Shown: positions 18,543 through 29,125, numbered from the stretch's first letter. The stretch: 64,000 nt of DNA from Chloroflexi bacterium TSY (GCA_019217005.1 JAHBNG010000066.1:1-64000), one strand, 5' to 3'. The notes: generated by a model not told the origin, from the sequence alone. Program-made: numbers and translations.

Positions 18543-21248
18543 ATGCACCAAAAAGCTCATCTCTGGAACGTTCTCTTCTGCAATTGGCGATGGCAAATTC
18601 GCTTGCTACTCTGCCTGATGACTTTACCATTCATATTGTCTCAAAGTACGCAGGCACATGATCTGCCGCAGGGTTTTGGAAGCAGACAGGTCATCGGGAA
18701 CCTAAGCGATCCTGATGGCTTTGCCTTTTCTCCGGATGGCCGCATCTTCATCAGCGAACGCATCACCGGAAGACTACTTGTTGCCACATACAACGCAAAC
18801 ACCGGCCTATGGCAGCTCAAGCAACAACCCTTCCACATCTTCGACATTCCCAAGGACGACGGCGGCAACCCGATTCGACGACGCTCAGCTGGGTTGCGTG
18901 ATATTGCCTTCGATCCTGAATTTGCCAGCAATGGCTATGTCTATGCTTTTTACATGAAACATGGGTCGCTGCAAAACCGCGTTGTACGCATTCGAACCAG
19001 CGTCTCAAACCCTGACGTGTCGGATGGTATCGAACAATTACTGATCGACTTGCCCTTTAACAGCAGCACAGCCAGCGGAAGCCACAATGGCGGTGCTATC
19101 GAGTTTGGCAACGATGGCAAGCTTTATATTACCACAGGTGACGGTTGGGAGGGCGAATTTGCTGGTGACCCGGTGCAGAGCTTGACGACGTTTACGGGCA
19201 AGATTCTGCGCATCAATCCAGATGGCTCCATCCCTAGCGATAATCCGTTTTTTACACAGACAACGGGCGACCACCGGGCCATCTACGCGCTTGGTTTGCG
19301 CAATCCCTACTCCATGTCGCTCAACCCAACTTCCGGCAAACTCTACGTCAATGAGGCACGAGGTAGCAACAAAGGAAGCGTTTACATTGTAGAGGCTGGC
19401 GCAAACTATGGACATGAAGGGAACAGTGGGATCGGCACACTACGAGGCGTTTGGGCCAACGCAGCCGATGCTGGCAGCCAGTTGGTGACTGGTGGTGCCT
19501 GGTATCCCAACGACGGTCCATTCCCTCAGGAATATCGCGGTGCATACTTTGTGGCGCTATGGGGCAGTAACAGCAGCACGCGGGGACAGATTAGCTATAT
19601 TCAGTCGGAGACCGATACATCAGTTTTTGCCTTTGAAACGAATGTCGGTCTCGATACTGCAAACGGCCCGCCAGTCAAACCGGTCTTAACGCGAATTGGA
19701 CCGAAGGGTGATCTCTACTACATGCTGACCACTTATGAGACCGACACTGGATCAATTCAACAGGTGCGCTATACAGCAAAGCAAACAGTCACAGCTCCCA
19801 CCTTTGTACCCAATGGCGGCTCGTTTCAAAAACCTATTTCTGTGACCCTCTCTACAAGCACACCCAACGCCGAAATTCGCTACACGACAGATGGTAGCGA
19901 ACCAACTACTTTCTCTCCGCTCTTCAGTGGAGTAATCACTGTCGCATCAACGACCATCATCCAAGCCAAAGCTTTTCGGGACGGAGACTCTCCGAGCCGG
20001 ACCGTGTCTGCATCGTTTGTGATTGGCGAGCCAGCGACAAACATTCCACCGATTGCTGATGCCGGAGAGGACCAAACCATCACAGTCGGAACAACAATTC
20101 CACTAGACGGCAGCGGAAGCCATGATCCCGATGGCGATGACGACTTTTTGCAAGATGAACAGTGGACTCAGGTGAGTGGTCCAACCGTCATCATTCAGGA
20201 TGCCAGCGAAGAAATCGCCTTTGTGACCTTTCAAGCGATAGGCACATACACCTTTCAGCTATCGATTAGTGATGGTCGAGATAGTGCCACAGATCAAGTC
20301 ACAATTACAGTTGTTGGAGCCGACACTTCATCCTGTCTGGACGGCGGCTTACAGGCACTCTACGCATTCCGGGAGGGCAGCGGTACAACTGTAAACGACG
20401 TATCAGGCGTCGGCGCACCATTCAATCTGACCATTGAGGGTAGCGGGACAAGCTGGTTGACAAACGTTGGCCTAGCGCTCAACACACATACGCTTATAGC
20501 TTCAAGCGAACCAGCGACTAAGCTGATCGATGCAATGCAAGTTACAAACGCTTTCTCGATCGACGCATGGATTACGACTGCAAACGTTCTCCAGGATGGT
20601 CCAGCCCGCATCGTCACAATTTCTGGCGGTACGACGGAGCGCAACGTAACGTTGGGTCAAGGCAAGTTTGGGAGTTCTGCAAAGGATATTTTTACTGTGC
20701 GACTACGCACCACAGATGGAAGCAATAACAACAACGGCGAACCATCGCTCGCCACAACAAGCGGGACTGTGCGGGCTGCGCAACAGCACGTTGTTTATAC
20801 ACGCAGTAGCGGTGGTGTGGCCAAAATCTATGTCGATGGAACGGAAGCTGCCGCTGGTTCAATTCCTGGGACGTTCGCAAACTGGGATGGCAGTTATCGA
20901 CTGGGTCTTGGGAATGAGATTGATATGAGTCGACCGTGGCTTGGCACGCTTCATCGAATTGCAATTTACGCTTGTGCGTTAAATTCATCCGAAGTTGAGT
21001 TGCTCTTTGCGAGTGGTTCCAATCCACAGCCCACGCCCTCGCCGCAACCATCACCTACAATTCAACCCTCGCCAACTGCAACAATTGAACCGACTGAAGA
21101 GCCGACTCTACTGACCGTAACACCAACCCATACACCCGTGTCCACACCCACATCTGTTATAAAAGTGACGCCAGTTTCAACACCAACGACTACAACTCCT
21201 GGGACAGACGAAGATATTCAGATTTTCATGCCGCTTGTTCAACAGTGA
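18543..21248 (+). CDS. Secreted PQQ-type sugar dehydrogenase with CHB-like, PKD and LamG-like domains
   Basis: 901 residues. A signal peptide (residues ~20-38) is followed by a six-bladed glucose/sorbosone-dehydrogenase propeller to about residue 405 ([49 protein letters not shown]). After it come a chitobiase C-terminal-like module ([19 protein letters not shown]), a PKD domain ([10 protein letters not shown]), a LamG-like domain (~600-820) and a Pro/Thr-rich tail ending IFMPLVQQ. The tail style is common in secreted Chloroflexota proteins. The propeller probably oxidises a sugar or a related polyol at the cell surface; PQQ dependence is assumed from the family. Confidence 0.88.
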   Translation: MHQKAHLWNVLFCNWRWQIRLLLCLMTLPFILSQSTQAHDLPQGFGSRQVIGNLSDPDGFAFSPDGRIFISERITGRLLVATYNANTGLWQLKQQPFHIFDIPKDDGGNPIRRRSAGLRDIAFDPEFASNGYVYAFYMKHGSLQNRVVRIRTSVSNPDVSDGIEQLLIDLPFNSSTASGSHNGGAIEFGNDGKLYITTGDGWEGEFAGDPVQSLTTFTGKILRINPDGSIPSDNPFFTQTTGDHRAIYALGLRNPYSMSLNPTSGKLYVNEARGSNKGSVYIVEAGANYGHEGNSGIGTLRGVWANAADAGSQLVTGGAWYPNDGPFPQEYRGAYFVALWGSNSSTRGQISYIQSETDTSVFAFETNVGLDTANGPPVKPVLTRIGPKGDLYYMLTTYETDTGSIQQVRYTAKQTVTAPTFVPNGGSFQKPISVTLSTSTPNAEIRYTTDGSEPTTFSPLFSGVITVASTTIIQAKAFRDGDSPSRTVSASFVIGEPATNIPPIADAGEDQTITVGTTIPLDGSGSHDPDGDDDFLQDEQWTQVSGPTVIIQDASEEIAFVTFQAIGTYTFQLSISDGRDSATDQVTITVVGADTSSCLDGGLQALYAFREGSGTTVNDVSGVGAPFNLTIEGSGTSWLTNVGLALNTHTLIASSEPATKLIDAMQVTNAFSIDAWITTANVLQDGPARIVTISGGTTERNVTLGQGKFGSSAKDIFTVRLRTTDGSNNNNGEPSLATTSGTVRAAQQHVVYTRSSGGVAKIYVDGTEAAAGSIPGTFANWDGSYRLGLGNEIDMSRPWLGTLHRIAIYACALNSSEVELLFASGSNPQPTPSPQPSPTIQPSPTATIEPTEEPTLLTVTPTHTPVSTPTSVIKVTPVSTPTTTTPGTDEDIQIFMPLVQQ

Positions 21249-21267
21249 TTGATACACCCTCTAAACT

Positions 21268-21601
21268 TAAAGATTAATTGGCTCTTCAGGAACTCAGGGG
21301 GTGACAAAGAAGCACTACTAACTTCCCGGACACGCTTAGTCAGTAAGAGAGATACCAAATAGGCGCGTTGAAAAGAGTCGGAAAAAATCAACAATTCCGA
21401 CTTTATGTAAACTTGGGTATTGAGCTGGTAGCAAGTAGACATAAGAGAGAAATCAAAGGCAATCAAGAAAAAAAACAGTAGCAGCAAAAGTCGGGTACAA
21501 ATTTTTCATGCAAACAGAGGGCTGCTCTAGGATTTCACCCCTTATGGTCATTTTTTGTACCCGACTTTTGCCGTAGCTGAAAAAAAAGAAAGCAGAAAAA
21601 A
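21268..21601 (-). other. Non-coding 3' end of the left IS110-type element
   Basis: The segment matches the region beyond the second IS110 copy (about 24150-24290) in blocks such as TTCAACGCGCC, AAGCGTGTCCGGGAAG and CCAATTAAT. Neither element has room for a leader between its transposase start and the other copy, so any IS110 guide (bridge) RNA would have to come from this end, as in IS1111-type elements. Confidence 0.55.
21484..21571. repeat. Small palindromic insert inside the IS110 end
   Basis: 18-bp perfect inverted repeats (GCAAAAGTCGGGTACAAA at 21484-21501 and its complement at 21554-21571) enclose about 50 nt. A GTAGC direct repeat lies at 21478-21482 and 21573-21577, one base outside each end. 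The second IS110 copy lacks this segment. It is probably a tiny MITE. Confidence 0.6.
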
Positions 21602-22819
21602 CTAAGCTTGTGGTCGACGACGGATAGTTCGTTGACGAATGTGGAAAGATTCGTCATAGGTGGTTCGGTCTTGCCACATTTTCCAAAGAATGGCCAGCCA
21701 GCGGTTGGCTAAAGCCCGATGAGAGCGACTGACCGAGTGGCCCTTTTGACGAGCTTGTGTAAAGTAAGCCGAAGCCCAGCGAGATTGCTGGCGCGAAGAA
21801 CGAGCCAGTTGCTGAGAAAAGTAACGAAACTCTTTATCACAAGAGCGGCGAAAGTGGACCAAGTGGACTTTGCCACTTTGGTTGGTAACGGGAGCCGTGC
21901 CAGCTAAAGTCTGGACCATGCTGGAATGGGGGAAGCGGCGGCGATCTTCGCCAAATTTGACCAGCAAAGAGGGAGCCAAGAGCTCTCCTGCGCCCGGCAG
22001 GGAAGCAAAAATGGGGTGATCCTCGTGTTGCAGAAAAAGAGAGTTCAACTGTTGGAGTGTTGCTTGCTTGGAGTTGAGGGTATGGAGCAAGAGTCGGGCA
22101 AGTTGCTGGGCTTGAACTTGACAAGCTTGGGCAACACCCGGAGCTGAACGGGGATGTTGTGTGGTCAAGGCATCAAAACAGGTGAGCCATTTGGAGGGCT
22201 GATTATGTTTATGTTGCTTGAGAAAGACCTGAAATTCATCATAGGTTGCTTTTTCTGCTGCTTGCGGCGACGGATAAGCCAGAATCAGATGAGCTGCAAT
22301 GGGCGATGGCCAACTAAAGACATTGAGCAAAGCGGGATGGTATCTGAGCAAACAACTACGCAAGCGATTGGAGACAGCAACCGTTTCTTTGCGCCAAAAC
22401 TCGGTCATGCTCACCACGATGCGCATTTGCTGGAGTAATTCACTCCCTGGATGCCAAGGATAGAATCGGTGAACATCTGTTCTGACCAGTTCAGCTATCG
22501 TATATGCATCACTTTCATCAGTGCGAGCACCGCTCTGATTGTACCTCGCCCGACTTGCTTTGACCACGTTCGGTGGGAGGACATATAGATTTGTATACCC
22601 AGCATCCCATAAGTAGTCAATTATCAGATTATGTGCTGTCTCTAATCCGATTCGACATTTTTCATGGCCGATATCCATCGTTTCTCGCCACTTTTCTAGT
22701 TGCTTAAAGCCATCCACACTATGTTCTATTGTCATGTAGTTAATTCGACGACCGTTTTCATCCGTTATCATTACATCATGTTTTGTTTCACTCCAGTCTA
22801 TTCCTATGAATATCTGCAT
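21602..22819 (-). CDS. IS110-family transposase, intact copy
   Basis: About 405 residues from ATG 22819, with GAGGAGG upstream. The N-terminal RuvC-like DEDD domain starts IGIDWSETKHDVMI, with GLETAHNLIIDYLW and RTDESDAYTIAELV following. The C-terminal transposase-20 part is visible in LPGAGELLAPSLLVKFGEDRRRF, TLAGTAPVTNQSGK and FRRSCDKEFRYF. IS110 enzymes are guide-RNA-directed recombinases. It lies head to head with a second, broken copy, with only 56 nt between the two start codons. Confidence 0.9.
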   Translation of the reverse strand: MQIFIGIDWSETKHDVMITDENGRRINYMTIEHSVDGFKQLEKWRETMDIGHEKCRIGLETAHNLIIDYLWDAGYTNLYVLPPNVVKASRARYNQSGARTDESDAYTIAELVRTDVHRFYPWHPGSELLQQMRIVVSMTEFWRKETVAVSNRLRSCLLRYHPALLNVFSWPSPIAAHLILAYPSPQAAEKATYDEFQVFLKQHKHNQPSKWLTCFDALTTQHPRSAPGVAQACQVQAQQLARLLLHTLNSKQATLQQLNSLFLQHEDHPIFASLPGAGELLAPSLLVKFGEDRRRFPHSSMVQTLAGTAPVTNQSGKVHLVHFRRSCDKEFRYFSQQLARSSRQQSRWASAYFTQARQKGHSVSRSHRALANRWLAILWKMWQDRTTYDESFHIRQRTIRRRPQA

Positions 22820-22875
22820 TTTTGACCTCCTCATTCACTTGAGGAGCTCAGGCGATACGGGAGAGGAGGTCCAAG

Positions 22876-24091
22876 ATGAAAGTGAAAATGGGAATCGACT
22901 GGAGTGAAACAAAACATGATGTGATGATGTTGGATGAGACAGGACGAGCGCTGGGCTATGCGCAGATAGAGCATAGCCAGAAGGGATTTCGCCAAATTGA
23001 AGAAATGAGAAAGAAGACAGGAGCGAGCCATGATGAAGTGACAGTGGGACTGGAAACAGCGCATAATTTGCTGATTGATTATCTCTGGTCGAGCGGGTAC
23101 AAGAATGTCTATGTGGTGCCGCCGAATGTGGTGAACAAGAGTCGGGAGCGCTATAGTCAAAGTGGTGCGCATAATGATAAGAGTGATGCCTATGTGATAG
23201 CAGATTTGTTGCGGACCGATGTCCATCGATTTTATCCTTGGTCACCTGGCAGTGAATTACTCCAGCAGATGCGAGTGGTCAGCAGTGCCACAATACTGGA
23301 CCAAAGAGACTGTGGCCTTATCCAACCGTCTGCGCGCTTGCCTGTTGCGTTACCATCCGGCGCTGCTTGAGGTCTTCAGCAACTGGCCTTCTCGGATTGC
23401 CTGCCACCTGGTTCTGACCTATCCAACGCCAGAGCATGTGCGCAACTCCACCTATGAAGGCTTCCAAGAGTTTCTCAAGCAGCACCGACATACGCAACCC
23501 GTAAATGGGTCACTTGTTATGATAAGTTAACCGCCACTTATCCCACATCAGCTCCTGCATTTGTGCCAGCGTATCAACGAGAAGCTCTTCAGCTGGCTGA
23601 ATGTCTTTTGCTTGCACTGCGCTATGAACAAGAGACCCTTGACCAGTTACAGTCACTTTTTCTGCAACATCCGGATCAGCATATCTTTGCTTCTTTACCT
23701 GGTGCTGGCCAGCTTTTAGCTCCCAGTCTTCTGGTCAAGTTTGGCGAAGACAGGAAACGCTTTCCCTCCCATGAGCCTTCAGTCTCTGGCGGGAACCTGT
23801 CCTGTCACCAAACAAAGTGGCAAAGTCAGAACCGTTCATTTCCGCAGAGCTTGCGATCACGACTTTCGTTATTTTACTCAGCAATTTGCTCGCTGCTCCC
23901 GCAAAGAGTCTTCTTGGGCCGCTGCTTTTTACACCGCCGCTCGCCAACGCGGTCTCAAAAAGAGTCATGCTGATCGCACTCTCGCTAATCGCTGGATTTG
24001 CATCATTTGGAAATTGTGGCAAGACAAGAAACCTTATGATGAATCTTTCCATTTGCAGCAACGAGCCCATCGTCGCCAACCTATCGCTTAA
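22876..24091 (+). pseudogene. IS110-family transposase, frameshifted copy
   Basis: It is homologous to the intact copy (MGIDWSETKHDVMMLDETGR, DKSDAYVIADLLRTDVHRFYPW, SLPGAGQLLAPSLLVKFGED, LAGTCPVTKQSGKVRTVHFRR) but spread over several frames, with breaks near 23290, 23500 and 23755. The RBS GGAGG precedes ATG 22876. The copies clearly differ in DNA, so they are diverged relatives rather than a fresh duplication. Confidence 0.88.
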
Positions 24092-24480
24092 TTGCTTCTA
24101 ATTTTTTACTATGTATCGCCTTTGGGTTCCTTGCCTTTGTCCTCATCTATATGTTGACATAACACGCTGCTGGTTCTCTCTATCAGTTCTTCTTCAACGC
24201 GCCCTTTTGGAACTGCCATTACATACAAAGCGTGTCCGGGAAGCTCAACCCCCTCTATTCCGGAAGAACCAATTAATTTGCGAGTTTCAATGGAATCGAG
24301 CTTGTATCTGAGAGCGAGAGAGCGATCAGCCCGAGGAGCAATCCTTGATTGACAGAGTCTTCTACGAAACAACAGGTCAACCCGGTCTGGTCTCCTGGTA
24401 ACGTAACCGTCCATCCAGTTTTCCTGATCACACAGTGAATCACAGTGGTATCCCAAATTGTGTGTAGATTTGCTATTCCC

Positions 24481-24606
24481 CAAGAGGAAAAGGAGCTTGG
24501 CTCAACCGGATCTCAGGGAGCAAACTCGCTTTGGTTTCGATACGGCTACGCCATTCAACCGGCGCTAACCATTTCTGAGCTTGTCAACCTCCTGCATTCC
24601 CGATGA
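24481..24606 (+). pseudogene. Transposase C-terminal remnant
   Basis: A short reading SLWFRYGYAIQPALTISELV followed by NLLHSR and a stop resembles the end of IS4/IS701-type transposases; compare the intact tail at 57420-57530. Nothing upstream in frame belongs to it. About 170 nt before it hold no supported gene. Confidence 0.35.
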
Positions 24607-24654
24607 ACCAGGAGCTTTTACAATTTGTGGGGTACCGCCTAAAATATCGAGCTG

Positions 24655-26049
24655 CTAACCAGCGAGCATCTGTTGCACAGACTCGATTGATGGTGTATCA
24701 AGCAGCGCAAGAGCGGCGTCGACCTCCGCTTGGGTCAGCTCATGTCGCTCTAAATTGCCAGCAAAGTAGTCCTGATAGGCCAACATGTCAAAGTTGCCGT
24801 GGCCGCACAAGTTAAAGAGAATCGTGGACGATGTCCCTGCTTCCTTGGCCCGATTTGCTGCCCGAATCACCGATGCGATTGCATGATTGGCCTCAGGCGC
24901 AGGCACAATGCCCTCTGCCTTTGCAAACTGAACCCCTGCCTCAAAACTCTCGATTTGGTCAATCGCTTCTGCCTCAATTAAGTCGTCTGCCAGCAATTGG
25001 CTGACAATGGCCCCCGCTCCATGATAACGCAATCCGCCAGCATGAATCTTGGCTGGCACAAAGGTATTCCCCAGCGTATACATCGGGATGAGGGGCGTCA
25101 TCCCAACCGTGTCGCCGAAGTCATAGCGGAACACGCCGCGCGTCAGTTTGGGGGCGGAAGTTGGCTCGCTTGCGACGCAGCGGATATTTTTGTCCTCAGT
25201 GAGGTTCAGTCGCAAAAATGGGAAGCTGATCCCTGCAAAGTTAGAACCACCACCAAATGGGGCAAAGACATAGTCGGGGAGGTCGGCCCCGGCTTTCTCT
25301 AGCTGCTTGATGGCCTCTTGACCAATGACGGTCTGGTGCATCAACACATGATTGAGCACGCTTCCCAGCGAATATTTGGCGTCGTCATTGGTTGCCGCCA
25401 CTTCGACCGCTTCTGAAATGGCGATGCCTAAACTTCCTGGTGTATCCGGATCCTGGGAGAGTATTTTCTGTCCTGCCTGTGTTCGTTCACTTGGTGAAGG
25501 ATAAACATCAGCACCCCATGTCTGCATCATCATTTTGCGATAAGGCTTTTGGTCAAAGCTGATGCGCACCATATAAACTTCGCAATCGATGTTGAACATA
25601 TTACAAGCAAAGCTCAGCGCGCTGCCCCATTGCCCTGCACCGGTTTCGGTGGTAATACGCTTTACTTCCTCTTTCATATTATAGTAAGCCTGAGGAACGG
25701 CCGTGTTTGGTTTGTGTGACCCGGCTGGGCTAACGCCTTCATATTTGTAATAGATCTTCGCAGGTGTATCCAGCGCTTTTTCCAGGTTACGGGCACGATA
25801 GAGAGGGGTTGTGCGCCACATGGAGTAGACATCGCGCACCGCTTCCGGAATCTCGATCCAAGGATCCTGGGATACTTCTTGCATGATCAGCTCCATGGGA
25901 AAGAGGGGCGCAAGTGCTTCGGGGCCAATTGGTTCATTGGTGGCTGGATTGAGTGGCGGCAGGGGCTTGTTGGGCATGTCCGCTACAATATTGTACCAGT
26001 GTGTTGGAATGTCATTTTCGGATAGGGTGATTTTGCGTGAGTCGGTCAT
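24655..26049 (-). CDS. TrpB2-type tryptophan synthase beta-like PLP enzyme
   Basis: 464 residues from ATG 26049, preceded by GGAGA. The PLP lysine lies in GVSPAGSHKPNTA (~113). The glycine-rich phosphate loop FGGGSNFAG and the N-terminal IPTHWYNIVADMP are typical of TrpB2. TrpB2 enzymes use serine or indole; many act without TrpA and some were proposed to salvage indole or to work on other substrates. It lies 26 nt downstream of a MetE-like gene on the same strand. There are no other trp genes here. Confidence 0.92.
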   Translation of the reverse strand: MTDSRKITLSENDIPTHWYNIVADMPNKPLPPLNPATNEPIGPEALAPLFPMELIMQEVSQDPWIEIPEAVRDVYSMWRTTPLYRARNLEKALDTPAKIYYKYEGVSPAGSHKPNTAVPQAYYNMKEEVKRITTETGAGQWGSALSFACNMFNIDCEVYMVRISFDQKPYRKMMMQTWGADVYPSPSERTQAGQKILSQDPDTPGSLGIAISEAVEVAATNDDAKYSLGSVLNHVLMHQTVIGQEAIKQLEKAGADLPDYVFAPFGGGSNFAGISFPFLRLNLTEDKNIRCVASEPTSAPKLTRGVFRYDFGDTVGMTPLIPMYTLGNTFVPAKIHAGGLRYHGAGAIVSQLLADDLIEAEAIDQIESFEAGVQFAKAEGIVPAPEANHAIASVIRAANRAKEAGTSSTILFNLCGHGNFDMLAYQDYFAGNLERHELTQAEVDAALALLDTPSIESVQQMLAG

Positions 26050-26075
26050 AGGTTTCTCCAGTTGTGATTGATAAA

Positions 26076-27065
26076 TTATCTGTCTAGAAAGAGATCGCGG
26101 CCCGCCACCAATGCTCGCATCTTTCCATCCGCAACGGAACGGGGCAACATGCGTAGCCCGCAATCCGGGTTGACGTAAAATATCCGCTTTTCTCCCACGA
26201 TTTTGGCTAACTTCTCAATTCGGCGTGCTATGAGTTCCGCCCTCTCAATCTGCAGATCCTTGACATCAATGACGCCCAAACCGAATCCTATCCCTGGTCG
26301 CACATCGCACAAGCAGAGAAGCTCTTCATCGGAGCGACGGGTTGTTTCTAACACAAGGTGATCACAGTTTAATGCGTTCATAAACTCGAGTAACTGAGTA
26401 TAGGCACCTCGCTGAATCAACTGCCCACCATAATTGCCAAAGCAGAGATGCACTGCCCTTTCTCCATGAACGACATCAAGCAAGCGATTGATGGCCCGTG
26501 CCGCAAGCAGACTATCTTGGGGTGAACCAGGCAAGTTGGGATCATCGACCTGAACAATGGATGCATCGATGCTTTGAATCTGATTCGCCAGCAGATCGGC
26601 AAAGGCCATTGTCAGGGCTTCCAGATCCTGATAATAGTCGTCGGCGATGACCTTGGCCAACATATAGGGACTAGTCACGGTATATTTTAGCCGTTTCGTC
26701 GTCAAGGCGCAGATGCGGTCCCATTCTGCCTGCAAATCCAGTTGTCCATGCCCCAACGGTCCCGTCACCACGCCTGGCGCTGTTGTTCGATATTGCATCT
26801 CGGGCCTTGCCCGAAACGTACTTTTTTGGGCATATGAAAGACGCCACTGAACCCCCTCCATCGGCTCCACAAAACGTTCGACCATCCCACCGGGTGCATT
26901 ACGGGCCAAATTCCAGCGTCCGATTTCCCCATCGCCGATGACATCAATCCCAGCAGCTTCCTGCGCTCGGAGCGCAACGGTGATGGCATCAAGCATCGTT
27001 TCTTCATTGGGCAGGGCTTTGAGCCAATCCGGAATTGGATAGCTGCCAACAACGGTTGTTTTCAT
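26076..27065 (-). CDS. Core-MetE / cobalamin-independent methionine synthase-like protein
   Basis: 329 residues, about the size of the catalytic C-terminal domain of MetE alone. It begins TTVVGSYPIPDWLK. Probable zinc ligands are His and Cys in AVHLCFGNYGG, Glu in LVLETTRR and Cys in VNPDCGLRMLPRS. Short MetE-like proteins lack the folate-binding N-domain and may take methyl groups from a corrinoid protein or another donor. No such donor gene is adjacent. It is probably co-transcribed with the trpB2 gene that follows. Confidence 0.85.
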   Translation of the reverse strand: MKTTVVGSYPIPDWLKALPNEETMLDAITVALRAQEAAGIDVIGDGEIGRWNLARNAPGGMVERFVEPMEGVQWRLSYAQKSTFRARPEMQYRTTAPGVVTGPLGHGQLDLQAEWDRICALTTKRLKYTVTSPYMLAKVIADDYYQDLEALTMAFADLLANQIQSIDASIVQVDDPNLPGSPQDSLLAARAINRLLDVVHGERAVHLCFGNYGGQLIQRGAYTQLLEFMNALNCDHLVLETTRRSDEELLCLCDVRPGIGFGLGVIDVKDLQIERAELIARRIEKLAKIVGEKRIFYVNPDCGLRMLPRSVADGKMRALVAGRDLFLDR

Positions 27066-27368
27066 GTTATAAAGATAAAATTCTTAACGCGACCAGATTC
27101 GGATCCCAATCGTTATTGTACTGGGCAACTCCGAATTCAACGAATTAAAGAGCGGACGGGGAACCAATTTATGTGGGACATGATTCGCGTTATTTAGCGA
27201 GCCACGAGCGGCATCTCGGAGAGAAAGGGAAGCTGTTGTAAAGTAAGGGATTGAAACGAAACGTAAATTTAGAGAAGCAGATTACGGAGCAACAGAAGAG
27301 CTGGAGAATAAGTGAGGTGATGCGTTGGCAGCAGATCATCTGTCGAGATCACCACCCTCTTCCTAGGA
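27066..27368. other. Intergenic region upstream of the MetE-like gene
   Basis: No supported gene. A GGATTGAAAC motif near 27248 resembles a CRISPR repeat end but is single. The 5' leader of the metE-like gene lies here; I saw no recognisable riboswitch. Confidence 0.3.
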
Positions 27369-27535
27369 CAATCGCGAACCTTAAAAAAGTGGCTCTATTG
27401 GGCAAGCGCCATCGGTTAAAACCGACGTCTAGCAACCAAGGTACGCTGGAGCGCACTGTATTTCAACCCGCTTGAGCGGGTTTACGCTTAGTAGACCGGC
27501 GTTTCAACGCTAGGCGACAAAGTTCGCGATTGCCC
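27369..27535. repeat. Multi-hairpin palindromic element
   Basis: Four hairpins stand in a row: TCGGTTAAAACCGA (27412-27425), GTACGCTGGAGCGCAC (27441-27456), AACCCGCTTGAGCGGGTT (27465-27482) and GCGTTTCAACGC (27499-27510). The outer arms pair as GGGCAAGCGC (27400) with GCGATTGCCC (27526-27535), or as CAATCGCGAAC (27369) with GTTCGCGATTG. There is no ORF. It resembles a REP-type or transposon-end single-strand structure. Confidence 0.65.
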
Positions 27536-27692
27536 TACCCTCTCCCTTCTTTCAAGTTGCACAGACTAGACTTAGATGGCAAAATAATCGTCATCCCTTA
27601 TCAACATTAGATGAGCCTAGAACTAGACCCAAATCCTAATCAAAGCTCTGTATAAAATTTTCACGACATCAGCAGTAGAAGCAGGAGCAATT

Positions 27693-28994
27693 ATGCAATT
27701 TGGCATCTTTTACGAACACCAAATTCCCCGTCCCTGGAATAACGGTGATGAGCACCAACTTTTTCAAGACGCGCTCGATCAAGTTGAGCTGGCAGATAAA
27801 ATTGGCATTGAATATGTATGGGAAGTTGAACATCACTTTCTGGAGGAATACTCTCATAGTTCGGCCCCAGAGGTCTTCTTAGCCGCATGCAGCCAGCGGA
27901 CAAGCCAGATCAAGTTGGGCCATGGAATCGTTCTGATGCCTCCTGGTTATAATCATCCTGCCCGTGTCGCTGAACGTATTGCAACGCTCGATCTCGTGAG
28001 CAACGGACGTGTGCAGTGGGGGACGGGCAAATCGAGCTCACGCATCGAATTAGAAGGCTTCAGCATTGATCCAGATCAACGCCATGAGATGTGGTTGGAA
28101 ACAGTCCATGAAACGGCCAAGATGATGGTATGTGAACCATACCCAGGATATAATGGAAACTTTTTTTCCATGCCCATGCGCAATGTCGTCCCGAAGCCCT
28201 TGCAAAAACCGCATCCGCCGCTTTGGGTTGCGTGTAGCAATCGGGAGACGATCAAAGAGGCTGCACGCTTGGGGATGGGTGCCCTATGTTTTGCCTTTGT
28301 TGATGCGGAGGACGCCAAGCTGTGGGTGGACGAGTATTATACAACCTTCAAAAACGAGTGTAAGCCGCTTGGTCTGGCAGTAAATCCGAACATCGCAATG
28401 GTGGCGGGTTTTATGTGTCATGAAGAAAGTGATGTTGCTGTAAATCGCGGGCTAGAGGGCTTCCAATTTTTTGGTTATGCGTTAAGTCATTACTACATTC
28501 ATGGCACTCATCGACCTGGAGAATTTGATATCTGGACCGATTTCCAAAACAATCGCCCGCCCCAACGGTCATCAACCGGTTGTATTGGCAATCCTGCCCA
28601 AGTTCGTGCCCATCTCGAAATGTTAGAGGAGGCCGGGGTTGACCAAGTTGTCTTTATTCAACAAGCAGGCAACAATCAACAGGCTCATATTCTTGAATCG
28701 TTAGAAATATTTGGCGAACAGATCTTACCTGCGTTTAAACAGCGGGACGCACGCTATCAAGAAGAGAAGGCGGAGCGACTAGCTTCTGATATTCAAAATG
28801 CCTTGAGTAAAATTGCCCCGCTACCGACAGTGACGAGCGAAGATGTTGATTCGTATCCAGTGCTCGCCAAGAAGTTGGCACCGCCAGAAGAGACGATGGT
28901 TGAGCACACTTCCAATGGACAAACGGCTCCTGGTGAATCGCTTGGCGACGATGTCGAGTCGGCGATTTTGGGTGAACGAGTGGGACAAGAATAA
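27693..28994 (+). CDS. Luciferase-like flavin monooxygenase (LLM family)
   Basis: 433 residues, ATG 27693 with AGGAG upstream. The TIM-barrel LLM signatures are present: FGIFYEHQIPRPW at the start, YVWEVEHHFLEEYSH, LGHGIVLMPPGYNHPARVAE, and the active-site loop LDLVSNGRVQWGTGKSS. The C-terminal ~60 residues are an acidic, variable extension. Family members use F420 or FMN to oxidise varied organic substrates; the substrate here is unknown. It stands alone, followed by an 80-nt repeat. Confidence 0.9.
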   Translation: MQFGIFYEHQIPRPWNNGDEHQLFQDALDQVELADKIGIEYVWEVEHHFLEEYSHSSAPEVFLAACSQRTSQIKLGHGIVLMPPGYNHPARVAERIATLDLVSNGRVQWGTGKSSSRIELEGFSIDPDQRHEMWLETVHETAKMMVCEPYPGYNGNFFSMPMRNVVPKPLQKPHPPLWVACSNRETIKEAARLGMGALCFAFVDAEDAKLWVDEYYTTFKNECKPLGLAVNPNIAMVAGFMCHEESDVAVNRGLEGFQFFGYALSHYYIHGTHRPGEFDIWTDFQNNRPPQRSSTGCIGNPAQVRAHLEMLEEAGVDQVVFIQQAGNNQQAHILESLEIFGEQILPAFKQRDARYQEEKAERLASDIQNALSKIAPLPTVTSEDVDSYPVLAKKLAPPEETMVEHTSNGQTAPGESLGDDVESAILGERVGQE

Positions 28995-29023
28995 GATGGT
29001 GGATAGTTGATGGTGCTCGAGTA

Positions 29024-29103
29024 AGAACCTATCCGAAAAGTGGTTGTGAGTTCAGACAGATACCCGAGTGAGAATGAATCGTCACAGAACTTTTCGGATA
29101 AGC
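29024..29103 (-). repeat. ~80-nt dispersed palindromic element, copy 2 (inverted)
   Basis: Its reverse complement aligns to 13311-13389, sharing both ends (GCTTATCCGAAAAG and GGATAGGTTCT) and the CACAACCACTTTT block. The middle has diverged. Confidence 0.7.
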
Positions 29104-29125
29104 ATTAAGTTGAGGTTTACGGGCA

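Noticed and set aside
24109..24483. 124-residue minus-strand ORF opposite the IS110 3' end
   Set aside because: It runs through conserved non-coding IS sequence and matches nothing.
27243..27257. GTAAGGGATTGAAAC resembles a CRISPR repeat end
   Set aside because: It occurs once, with no spaced copies and no cas genes.
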